Source of the DNA: a virus
Direction: 5' to 3' (one strand)
Virus record (IMG/VR): IMGVR_UViG_3300009155_000143
Location: 1 to 33,207 of that record
Length of the DNA stretch: 33,207 nt
A program made the position numbers and the translations under genes. The notes beneath the pieces are model-generated. The model saw only the letters and a program-made list of their open reading frames with translations, was not told where the DNA came from and did not search any database. Numbering within the stretch: position 1 is the stretch's first letter; every line of letters starts with the position of its first letter. Below, piece by piece: positions 23,101 through 29,460 of this stretch.

Positions 23101-23350
23101 AAATGCTGATTCTGTTAAAAAATATGGAGTACAAACATTTAATGCTTTTAATAATAAAAAATATTCAATGGGTGGACCCGTAACAAGAATGCCTTACTCA
23201 GCAGGAGGACTAGCATCATCAGCTAACTCTTTATATAATATTAATGTTACACTTAACGGATCAGATCTTGATGCAAATGATGTAGCAAGAGCAATTCATA
23301 GAGAAATGAAAATGCGTGAAATAGCCTCTGGAAGGAGTAGAAACATATGA
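17171..23350 (+). CDS. Tape measure protein
   Basis: A 2059-residue protein, the longest gene in the window. It spans the tail lumen during assembly and sets tail length; at about 0.15 nm per residue the tail would be near 300 nm. Residues about 150-520 match the TP901-type tape measure core (GRQLTVGLTVPIAAFGKASADAF, AATGKQGNELLGSVRETSRL, EAIPKAGPIVKGLGGDVKDL, ALYLTAMREGGISASEGANAL). Hydrophobic stretches lie at about 537-570 and, Gly/Met-rich, at 1250-1280. A coiled coil covers about 1655-1790. Two copies of a GGxDSIPAxLxxGExVxxxxA motif occur near 1177 and 1961. The ATG at 17171 has only a distant AAGGGG; TAGAAT 7 bases upstream may be a -10. The stop overlaps the next start. Confidence 0.95.
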   Translation: MAEEQIVTNIVAKSDFSNLITDLNKVSSALTGLQDKLQATNKTLAAQVAVMNRSFAETMRSTGQFSTHFVSLSSDVEKFGSQLDKGQMKLGKFFQTYSQHVKTNGGLIRDLAKQQVQLQNSILQPLGRNAEGLMQYNVHIPRGLDVVKNKTAIAKQELMIMNKVIQEGAGQLINWGKNTQWAGRQLTVGLTVPIAAFGKASADAFKVADQELVRLTKVYGGIAATSSQELGKVRQDVIKTATEISKAYGRSFSDTIALAADIAATGKQGNELLGSVRETSRLAILGEVDRQDAMKATLAIQTAFKQNTEQLSESINFLNAVENQTSTTLNDLVEAIPKAGPIVKGLGGDVKDLALYLTAMREGGISASEGANALKSGLASLINPTKVAKGMFEGFGISLTDIVQRNAGDTTATILELQSALETLNPLQKQQALEQLFGKFQFARMNALFENLGKQGSQTLQVMDLMKASSQDLSNIAGRELSMVTESASGKYRRAIEGLKADLAGIGEQFLKINTTLINFVDGILKFAQSLPNPIKQALGFLGMITAAAGPLIMLTGVLGNFFGYIIKGASHFRAFFKGGEGWKLLTPEILAAQKAGNLVEQTFYSDAKAAAILKQAIASLSAEFGTLEQRAMSAAVAVNPAVSTVGGTTILAGSVNPSHPLVGKPGTRAAAHHNPRSGMSQSQRDSQTIHSVTPAPIPVNQKIGAVPQIFMGDNFPQYEGLTTVNKVSTGIVAGEAAKWHAMMGSLSMMTKQEVAALKKEIARTGTFSAEINSTFSQLLPAMTKLTSNAATESAAIVRELQSGKITVDAARIKIIAVNAELERLMAQTTSQVAAGLGRTANLTQVPLVNQPIVSNTGKSNIKEIFRPNRKASGILDKIAKTLGVRTWGGGYSTETTMPKKFAGGVAALGANLPKFANPRVAKQAAQYLRKFAERSRMIGGVKSTSNRSPRVGAESGAGLSYGEIYKRSSAIYKDPAYQAYGITPTKKLPGKDDEYLIHAMVPGFLRRTKSLSSKGSSGVISKDQYSDYNLELSKSVGSKESLQVLPTQFIKNRKGFNEGLRDGTATAADFRDVSGEDMVSLLLFLKDQKVPASEARLLAQKAAQVLNAKVRAQNGNITEALFGKMVNDSSRRAIRSGFHPKMTAVTNELATDPHMRNRGLIPTPFKNGVSQLPGYGGGDSIPALLEPGESVVTKTATSGNQNAITLMNQGYPIDRMLGFKNGVTNLKMPVRKYALGATAIQMIGGTAGWMGGQSLGSMAGGDMGGMIGGMAGSMMIPAMLSRTSKVADDTVPKLGRFKSALNAIVMLPGPVKLLGGLMAIGAAVKTVNDKINEHRQIINLAFGPSEDAAQRLGIKYNSLTNQLKDFAEQTKLSKANIEEYYAATQASGVPGLNLTIKQLKELKTTIEKDFPDYVSMFNKADPGEVIVKAQQLKAQLVAGGMGAEEATKKIYAMISVSDKANQAVQAIANSGFAAIKDKATAAVQSVKTFNALLKEGNTDQLSLSFDTVITSLQSAEKSLVGTKDAQGKLITEAEAFNLTLESISNKQMGNNKLNQQGVDALSKQNAVMGLIVNKSDTIQGAFAKMKLYLSGIDVDIKSMSSEMSILAAKAVGLATQNLVGGKYKTIADEITRLTTIGSSDKSVKAQQRIQTNLDDQIKKHQKIIDQIKEEADARVKGLERQNSTEDYNLQIKKLQIEYQERLASGDMSGAAQAQIDIQSLSSSRQKDLAVNAIRDKEAADIKAQEAIIEGLQKKIDGSQATIKKATDSADASLKKAAELQVTLNELVTATLNAANGTPDQKQLANLQTKLKGLGFKDIANSIGGQGPRIPYADDFRTQSTGIESIGKSALSEVINSNKELKTADAALLAYFTKSKFGQTGVTPTTLTLNKGTKYQSTGQFVQSSELAKSGVKPGKNGYVGQTFVGSDGSTYEITGDAGYYGLSVKKKMATGGFISGAGTGKSDSIPAMLSNGEYVINADSVKKYGVQTFNAFNNKKYSMGGPVTRMPYSAGGLASSANSLYNINVTLNGSDLDANDVARAIHREMKMREIASGRSRNI

Positions 23351-23820
23351 GTATAGTAACAATGCCCAGAGGATCTATTCTTCAAATTCAAGGGTATGAT
23401 GCATCTGCAAATGGCGGGGATGGATCATTAAAATATAACAAGGTTTCAGAGCACAACAGATCTCAATTTGACATTTCAAGTGAGCGTATTGAAAGACAAC
23501 AAAGAATGTCTAATGGAACACTTAGAAAATATTTTGTGGCAGATAAAAAGACATTTACCTTATCTTGGGACATGCTACCATCATATAGAACGTTAACAGT
23601 TGATGGCGCATGGGGAGCAGAAGATTTAAGAACATTTTATAGCAGTGCCCAAGGACAATCATCATTTAATATTAGAGTGAATTTAGCAAAAAACGGAACC
23701 AATCAGGAATCAGCAAACTATGAAGAGTACGTAGTTGTATTTAGCAACTGCAACTTTACGGTATTAAAAAGAGGTATGCAGCCATTTTGGAATGTATCAA
23801 TAACACTGGTAGAGGTCTAA
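23347..23820 (+). CDS. Small tail protein, putative distal tail/tail-tip component
   Basis: A 157-residue, all-beta protein coupled to the tape measure by an ATGA overlap. It reads PRGSILQIQGYDASANGGDG, then IERQQRMSNGTLRKYFVADK, TFTLSWDMLPSYRTLTVDG, GAEDLRTFYSSAQGQSSFNI, and closes with EEYVVVFSNCNFTVLKRGMQ and PFWNVSITLVEV. The ending (FTVxKRGxxxxWNVSITLVEV) is a common final strand in tail-tube-like and distal tail proteins of phages. Its slot, directly after the tape measure, is that of distal tail proteins in siphoviruses. Function is inferred from position and fold pattern only. Confidence 0.75.
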   Translation: MSIVTMPRGSILQIQGYDASANGGDGSLKYNKVSEHNRSQFDISSERIERQQRMSNGTLRKYFVADKKTFTLSWDMLPSYRTLTVDGAWGAEDLRTFYSSAQGQSSFNIRVNLAKNGTNQESANYEEYVVVFSNCNFTVLKRGMQPFWNVSITLVEV

Positions 23821-23821
23821 A

Positions 23822-25855
23822 ATGATAACAGCTTCAACTAATTTAAAGAATACTCTTTATAACAATACTAACATTCAAATAGACTCAGGATGCTATATTG
23901 AATATAATATGAACCACATGCTAGATAATATTTCTGCAACAAACAATATTGCCGATTCGGCATACACAGGTCAAATTACTAATGCAATAGGACAAGCATC
24001 TTGGCCTTCAAGCCGACCAAACCCTTATAAAAAATTATTTCCCGTAGACTCACTAATAAAACCTTTTAGGCCTTTAAGCTCAGGAATTAAATATTTTATC
24101 ATGGCAGATGCCGATACATACACAAATTCATTTTCACCGTACAGGTCTGTGAAGTATCCAGACAATCAACCTAGAATATACTATCCAGGAGTAGAAACTT
24201 TTTATAAGTATTGGGTTACTCCAATAAATACGGGAGCAAATGTAACAATAAATTATGCTACATCTGGAACAAAGTATGCTCTTACAAATAAAGTTGTATT
24301 AAGGTTTGAAAAAAATCACACGCTTCCATCCACCTATACAGTAGTAGTAACTAAGTCAGATAATACTCAGGTTACAATTGCAAGCGCATTGTCAACTCCT
24401 TCCGATGGGAATGTATCTTTATCTTATAATGGAACATCATGGACATCAAGCCCACTACCAGAGCCAACATCTTTTGGAACACCAATATCAATTAAATCTG
24501 TTACAGTTACAACTCCAAGCGCTGGGGCAGGGAAAATAATTGGTCTTATAGAGATCTCAGCAAGATGGGTAAAAGATATATCATCAGATGTAGTATCATT
24601 TGAAATAAATAAAGAATCTTCATCCAGCTCAGAAGACATACTGCCAGTTGGAAAAGTAACCGCTAATAGTTTAAGCGTAAGTTTAGCAAAATTTAATCAA
24701 ACAGCACCGCAATATATTTCCTATAATAGGACCTCAACGCTAGATAGTTCATTAACATATATATATAAAAATGCAATAATTAATCCGTATTTTAAAATAT
24801 ACCATTCAAATGGAGCAATTACTGAAGGATCTAAAAAGTACGACAAAATATCTCAAGGGTATTATTATGTAGACAACTGGGACATAGATAGCTACGGGGA
24901 GTCAACAGTAACTGCATTAGACAACACTAAGTATTTAATGGAAACCGTGGCACCAGATATTCTTTGCGAGTACTACCCAGCCACAGCCGTAATTAGAAGA
25001 CTACTAGACTCAGTAGGATTTACAAACTATTCTTTTAATTTAACATCTGATACAGATAATTCTATACCATTTATTAATTATTTTTGGACAGATGGAAGCA
25101 AGACTGTGTGGGAAAATATTCAAGAAATATGTAGAGACATACAGATGAATGCTGTAGTGGACGAAAACAATATACTGCAATTTTATAGTAGAAACTATAT
25201 GTATTCAAGAACTGAAAAGTCTTGGAATTTTTATTATGAAAAAGACGGTACATATTTGCCAAACATAGCTAGCTTTAATCAGAAAGAAATAGCATCAGCA
25301 AATCAAGTTAAAGTTCTTTGGTCTACCCCAATATCATCTAGCTATCTAGGCGCATCTGGTCCCCTGTGGCAGTCACCAACCTCATATTTAATTGCTGGAG
25401 GACTAAAAGAAACTCTAACTTCAAGTAGTGCTAAAATAATATTAGATTTAGGAACTTTAGATAAGTACAGCAAGTTTCAATCAGGATTTAATTTTAATGG
25501 ATACTTCATGATAGACTCAGAAATAATAGAGTTTGATGCAATAGGTTACCAGTATATTCCAAAAGAACTAACCCCTTCTACAATTTATGACGCATTAACA
25601 GAAACAAACGTTTCAAATAATGGATCAAACTTTATAAATATTTGGATAGAGAACTCAGCAGATGTAAATAAATATAGAAATTTTTCAAAAGTAGGAACCG
25701 CAGACATAAACTCAGAAATTTACTTTAAGCCAAATGGAGCATACAGGGTTAAAACAAGAGGAGCCCTGGGAACAACAGCCGCTGCACATAATGCTAGTGG
25801 TGTGCCATCAACAGAATATTTTTGGACTGGAACTTTGGTGACGCAAAATGCGTGA
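23822..25855 (+). CDS. Baseplate/tail hub protein, putative
   Basis: A 677-residue protein starting one base after the upstream stop. The N-terminal third (about 1-260) is a beta-rich insertion-type region with an F5/8-like carbohydrate-binding look (YALTNKVVLRFEKNHTLPST, SIKSVTVTTPSAGAGKIIGL, IEISARW). The later part carries hub features: NWDIDSYGESTVTALDNTKY, PATAVIRRLLDSVGFTNYSF, KTVWENIQEICRDIQMNAVV followed by DENNILQFYSRNY, as in tail hub proteins that attach the receptor-binding parts to the tube end. No peptidase motif is seen. It overlaps the next gene by 8 bases. It probably forms the trimeric tail tip together with the following protein. Confidence 0.72.
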   Translation: MITASTNLKNTLYNNTNIQIDSGCYIEYNMNHMLDNISATNNIADSAYTGQITNAIGQASWPSSRPNPYKKLFPVDSLIKPFRPLSSGIKYFIMADADTYTNSFSPYRSVKYPDNQPRIYYPGVETFYKYWVTPINTGANVTINYATSGTKYALTNKVVLRFEKNHTLPSTYTVVVTKSDNTQVTIASALSTPSDGNVSLSYNGTSWTSSPLPEPTSFGTPISIKSVTVTTPSAGAGKIIGLIEISARWVKDISSDVVSFEINKESSSSSEDILPVGKVTANSLSVSLAKFNQTAPQYISYNRTSTLDSSLTYIYKNAIINPYFKIYHSNGAITEGSKKYDKISQGYYYVDNWDIDSYGESTVTALDNTKYLMETVAPDILCEYYPATAVIRRLLDSVGFTNYSFNLTSDTDNSIPFINYFWTDGSKTVWENIQEICRDIQMNAVVDENNILQFYSRNYMYSRTEKSWNFYYEKDGTYLPNIASFNQKEIASANQVKVLWSTPISSSYLGASGPLWQSPTSYLIAGGLKETLTSSSAKIILDLGTLDKYSKFQSGFNFNGYFMIDSEIIEFDAIGYQYIPKELTPSTIYDALTETNVSNNGSNFINIWIENSADVNKYRNFSKVGTADINSEIYFKPNGAYRVKTRGALGTTAAAHNASGVPSTEYFWTGTLVTQNA

Positions 25856-27557
25856 CATATATCCAATCGGAGGGTCATATACTCAACTAGCATTTGTTAA
25901 AAATTTAGTAATAAAACCATTATCGTACACTTCAGTAGAAATAAATATAGATACCTACGAATGGTCTGTTAATCCAACATCGTACAGCATTTATATACAA
26001 AAAAAGATATACTCTGGCGGGGTATGGGTAAACGACCCGTCATCTGCAGAAGTTTCATTAAGCAAAAATGCCGATCCTTTTGTTATTGATAATTTAATCA
26101 TGGGAGCAACCTATGATTTTCAAGTAGTGCCATATCTAAATTCAAACATGGGCTACGGAATACAGCAAAAAGATTACACAATGCCAACTGATGGAATTTC
26201 CATACAAACGCTTTCATCTACTCCAAAAGATTTTAAAGTGGCAAAATCATACATGGCTTTATCTGTTACAGAGCAAGACTACTTGGCAAAAAGATACGCT
26301 ATTGCTTTTAGAGAATTTCCAGCTATCGTTGTTCCAACAACAAAAACAGTTTCTCAGGTAAATGGAAATGAATACAACGTGGGATACTTTTCGTATGGCA
26401 CTAGTTTAATTTTAGACAATACTGTTGAAAATCCAAATCAGATGGGAGGTCTAGGATTTTTTGTAAATAGTTTGGGGCAAACTGGATATTATATTTTAAT
26501 AGAATCCACATCTTCCGCAGCAGCAGCAGATAAAAAATCAGTAAGAATTGTTAAGTTTGTAGGAAATAAAGTAAAGCCATTAAAAGAAATTGGAACAAGA
26601 ACAGAGTCTACAGTAGAAGGAATCTATGGCGGAAGAATATATAATATTGATGTAAAAGTAAAAATAGAAAATAGAGTAGTAAATATTGATGCTTATATAA
26701 ATGGCTATAAGGTTAGCTATCAAGATTCAACGGTTAAAACAGCAAGTAAGGTTGCCCTACTAGAAACATCTATTCTTGCACCAACTAATAAAGTTGCAGT
26801 TATATGTGGCCGTGGCGAAGTTGCATTTGATTATGTTTACGGAAATGAATTAAAAGATTATCAGTACGTAGATGCAAGCTTTGATGTAAATCTATATCAA
26901 GGTCAATTTGGAAACGATTTAATTAATACTTCATTTGGAGACCTTTCATATATGGGCAATTATTCTCAAGATGAGATAGCAATTGGAAACAAAAAGCTAA
27001 CCGCCCTAGACGAGTTTGGAACAGTCGTAAGAGAAATTTTAAAGGTAGATGTTAAATACGACACAAGGCCGTCATATCCAATTAAATGGAGTACTGGTAT
27101 AAATAAATATGCAAGTCTTATTGGTCAAAAAGTATCTAACTTTGGAGCACAAGCATATATATTAAATAATACATCTACCAGCATACCAATATCAAATGGA
27201 CTTGAAGCAAGCCTTTATATATATGGAAATACGCTAGGAAGTTCTGGGGAGCTAGAATATAAAACAGACGGGCTAAATGATTACGCAACTGCAGAGCCAG
27301 TTATATTTCAATCTTCATGGCTTCAAAACGAAGCGGACGTAAAAGCCCTTGCCTTATGGATTAAAAGTAATGTTATTAATAAAGGAAAATTAATAGATAT
27401 GTCCATATTTGGAAACCCACTTATTTCGGTAGGAGACATAGTTGGAATTAAATACTCTTACCATGGATTAGCGGGAACAGAAAATTTTATAGTAACCAAT
27501 GTAAAGCATTCCTATTCTCAAGGATTGGAGACCCAAATAACCTGTCGAACCTTATAG
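25848..27557 (+). CDS. Minor tail protein with FN3-like and concanavalin A-like domains
   Basis: A 569-residue protein. Residues about 15-115 resemble a fibronectin III domain (VKNLVIKPLSYTSVEINID, then TYEWSVNPTSYSIYIQ and GATYDFQVVPYLNSN). Residues about 125-310 resemble a concanavalin A-type jelly roll (MGGLGFFVNSLGQTGYYILI, YGGRIYNIDVKVKIENRVVN, IDAYINGYKVSYQDS). The C-terminal 200 residues end with DVKALALWIKSNVINKGKLI, ISVGDIVGIKYSYHGLAG, and NVKHSYSQGLETQITCRTL, a closing pattern seen in tail hub and baseplate proteins (VGDxVxI ... VxxVxHxxxxGxxTxxxxR). The split of hub features between this gene and the previous one suggests they assemble together. Sugar binding is possible through the jelly roll. 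Confidence 0.75.
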   Translation: MRDIYPIGGSYTQLAFVKNLVIKPLSYTSVEINIDTYEWSVNPTSYSIYIQKKIYSGGVWVNDPSSAEVSLSKNADPFVIDNLIMGATYDFQVVPYLNSNMGYGIQQKDYTMPTDGISIQTLSSTPKDFKVAKSYMALSVTEQDYLAKRYAIAFREFPAIVVPTTKTVSQVNGNEYNVGYFSYGTSLILDNTVENPNQMGGLGFFVNSLGQTGYYILIESTSSAAAADKKSVRIVKFVGNKVKPLKEIGTRTESTVEGIYGGRIYNIDVKVKIENRVVNIDAYINGYKVSYQDSTVKTASKVALLETSILAPTNKVAVICGRGEVAFDYVYGNELKDYQYVDASFDVNLYQGQFGNDLINTSFGDLSYMGNYSQDEIAIGNKKLTALDEFGTVVREILKVDVKYDTRPSYPIKWSTGINKYASLIGQKVSNFGAQAYILNNTSTSIPISNGLEASLYIYGNTLGSSGELEYKTDGLNDYATAEPVIFQSSWLQNEADVKALALWIKSNVINKGKLIDMSIFGNPLISVGDIVGIKYSYHGLAGTENFIVTNVKHSYSQGLETQITCRTL

Positions 27558-27563
27558 GCGAAA

Positions 27564-27572
27564 TGGTATAAT
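27564..27572 (+). promoter_or_regulatory. Extended -10 promoter before the fibre genes, likely leaderless
   Basis: TGGTATAAT (TATAAT at 27567-27572) sits in the only gap (20 bases) of the tail-tip block. Five bases separate it from the ATG at 27578 and no SD is present, so the transcript would have almost no leader. Confidence 0.55.
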
Positions 27573-27577
27573 AAAAT

Positions 27578-28378
27578 ATGGCTAAAAATATTAGAACAGA
27601 CATTAAGGATATTACTAGAGGGTCAGTAATAGCGCTCCCAGTAGACCACCCAGACGCTATACATTTACATCCAAATGATTATATTGCAATTAAAGGTGGG
27701 TCAATAGACTATTCTAAATATTTAAACTCTAATCCATATGCCTACATATCCACCCCAGACACATTAGAAAATCAAGATATTTTGGCGGGAGACCCAATAA
27801 CAATAGATGAAATGTTAGACATTCCATCATTAAGCGATATAGAAAGCGTTGTTTATGAGCCATATTATGACACTGTTTCTAAATTGCAAAAAGTTAGAGC
27901 ATTAATTAAAATTAGAAACTCTAGTAAAAACCCAACCAATATTGCAGGTGTAGACACAAGAATATTTAACCCTAGTACAGTAGTGCCAGTTGTTTTAAAT
28001 ACAAGCACTACAAAGTCCGTAGAATTTATTACTCCGTCTCCAGGCATTCCAAGTGTTGTATTTAAAAGAGATTCAACTGCAATTGCATGGGGCTGGGACA
28101 ATGTTTCTGGACTTGGATCATATTCTTCTGTATCGTATGAATGGATAATTAGTTCATCAAGCGGAGCCTCAGCAGCAACATTAGATAGCGGAACATTAAC
28201 ATACTCAACATCTACAAGTAAACAAATAGGAATTGGTGGAAGCATAAAGCAATATAGAGTAAGCTCTAGAGATGGAAATACTAGCGCTACATCTTCACCA
28301 AGATGGCTAAGAGTAAGGGCAGTTGTAGTAGGAACAAATGGTACTACATATAGGTCTAGTTACTCTACACCAATTTAA
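27578..28378 (+). CDS. Tail protein with FN3-like C-terminal domain, unknown role
   Basis: A 266-residue protein. The N-terminal 65 residues include TRGSVIALPVDHPDAIHLHPNDYIAIKGG in two short strands, then an acidic linker (NQDILAGDPITIDEMLDIPSLSDIE) and a C-terminal beta domain from about 155: SVVFKRDSTAIAWGWDNVSG, VSYEWIISSSSGAS, then YRVSSRDGNTSATSSPRWLR and VRAVVVGTNGTTYRSSYSTPI, an FN3-like pattern. It resembles the small adaptor proteins between hub and fibres. No catalytic motif. It begins on an extended -10 without SD and probably heads a separate transcript for the fibre genes. Confidence 0.72.
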   Translation: MAKNIRTDIKDITRGSVIALPVDHPDAIHLHPNDYIAIKGGSIDYSKYLNSNPYAYISTPDTLENQDILAGDPITIDEMLDIPSLSDIESVVYEPYYDTVSKLQKVRALIKIRNSSKNPTNIAGVDTRIFNPSTVVPVVLNTSTTKSVEFITPSPGIPSVVFKRDSTAIAWGWDNVSGLGSYSSVSYEWIISSSSGASAATLDSGTLTYSTSTSKQIGIGGSIKQYRVSSRDGNTSATSSPRWLRVRAVVVGTNGTTYRSSYSTPI

Positions 28379-28388
28379 TAGGAGAATA

Positions 28389-29459
28389 ATGATAACAAAA
28401 TTTGGAAAAAGATTTTTAACCGATCAAATGGCTGGTAACGTATCTGCCTTAAATAAAGATATTGCCATAGGAATTGATTACACCGCAGATACTGAAAATG
28501 ATACTAGACTTGGGTTTGAGTTCTACAGAGTTCCAGTGTCATTTGGAACTACAGATATACAAACACTAAACGGAGTCACATCATACTCAGTAATTTTTAA
28601 AGCAACAATTCCACAAGATGTTGAAGGTCACATTAACGAGATAGGTCTTTATCCATCAACAAGGTCTTCAATAAATAACTTTGACAGTAAATTTATAACA
28701 GATTTTGCAACCTACACAGACTGGACAGACACAGACGGATTTAAATCAGACTATTTAACTGGAAGTCAAAGAATTGGAAACACTATACTACTTATGCAAT
28801 CAGCTGCAACTTCTGCAAACGAATATATTCAAAACACAGTTAATTTAGATTTATCTGGATATAGCGCTAATGATACTTTAAGATTGGCATATTACAAACA
28901 AGATGCAAATTTAGCATCTATAAAAATTAGATTCTATAGCTCAGACACAGAATATTTTGAAAAAGTAATTACACCAGCATCTGGGACTGGAAACAAATTA
29001 ACTGCAGATATCCCAATGTCAGAAATTTTTAATGGGGCAACAGCTGTAGCACCAGATAAGTCATCTATTATAAAAATAGGAATAACTATAACCCCATCTG
29101 CAGGGCAAACAACTTACGTTGGATTTGATGGATTAAGAATAAATGATGAAGATACATTTGATCCAAACTTTGGATTAATTGGAAGATCTGTCGTATCTAC
29201 AACAACTACAGTGTCTGGAGTATCTGGGCAAAGTACTATAACGGTAGGCTCTGTTAATAATTTATTTATAGGACAACCTGTATCTGGAACTGGAATAGCG
29301 ACAGGTGCTTTAATTAGCAGCATATCAGATAAAACAATTACCCTTTCATTAAACAATACAGGAACAGTTTCTGGAAGTGGAACTTTTTATGGAATTAAAA
29401 AACTTGCTGGAAGATCTTTGGATCTTGAGTATAAGTTAGATTTGGACTGGAATATCTAG
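28389..29459 (+). CDS. Tail-collar/fibre attachment-like protein
   Basis: A 356-residue protein. The ATG at 28389 follows AGGAGA (28380-28385) and comes 10 bases after the upstream stop; an upstream in-frame start is inside the previous gene and is rejected. The N-terminus MITKFGKRFLTDQMAGNVSA through IAIGIDYT, FYRVPVSFGTTD and IPQDVEGHINEIGLYPS follows the pattern of phage tail-collar fibre N-domains (IxNxGxxxL...A.G...EV.R..V...G..INEIGLY). The middle (about 120-250) is a beta sandwich of carbohydrate-binding type (TVNLDLSGYSANDTLRLAYY and IIKIGITITPSAGQTTYVGF). The end is Ser/Thr/Gly-rich and then KKLAGRSLDLEYKLDLDWNI. It likely joins fibre to baseplate. Confidence 0.75.
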   Translation: MITKFGKRFLTDQMAGNVSALNKDIAIGIDYTADTENDTRLGFEFYRVPVSFGTTDIQTLNGVTSYSVIFKATIPQDVEGHINEIGLYPSTRSSINNFDSKFITDFATYTDWTDTDGFKSDYLTGSQRIGNTILLMQSAATSANEYIQNTVNLDLSGYSANDTLRLAYYKQDANLASIKIRFYSSDTEYFEKVITPASGTGNKLTADIPMSEIFNGATAVAPDKSSIIKIGITITPSAGQTTYVGFDGLRINDEDTFDPNFGLIGRSVVSTTTTVSGVSGQSTITVGSVNNLFIGQPVSGTGIATGALISSISDKTITLSLNNTGTVSGSGTFYGIKKLAGRSLDLEYKLDLDWNI

Positions 29460-29460
29460 G

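Noticed and set aside
27865-28245. A 126-codon minus-strand open frame opposite the 27578 gene
   Set aside because: The plus-strand gene is better supported by position and promoter; the antisense frame lacks start signals.
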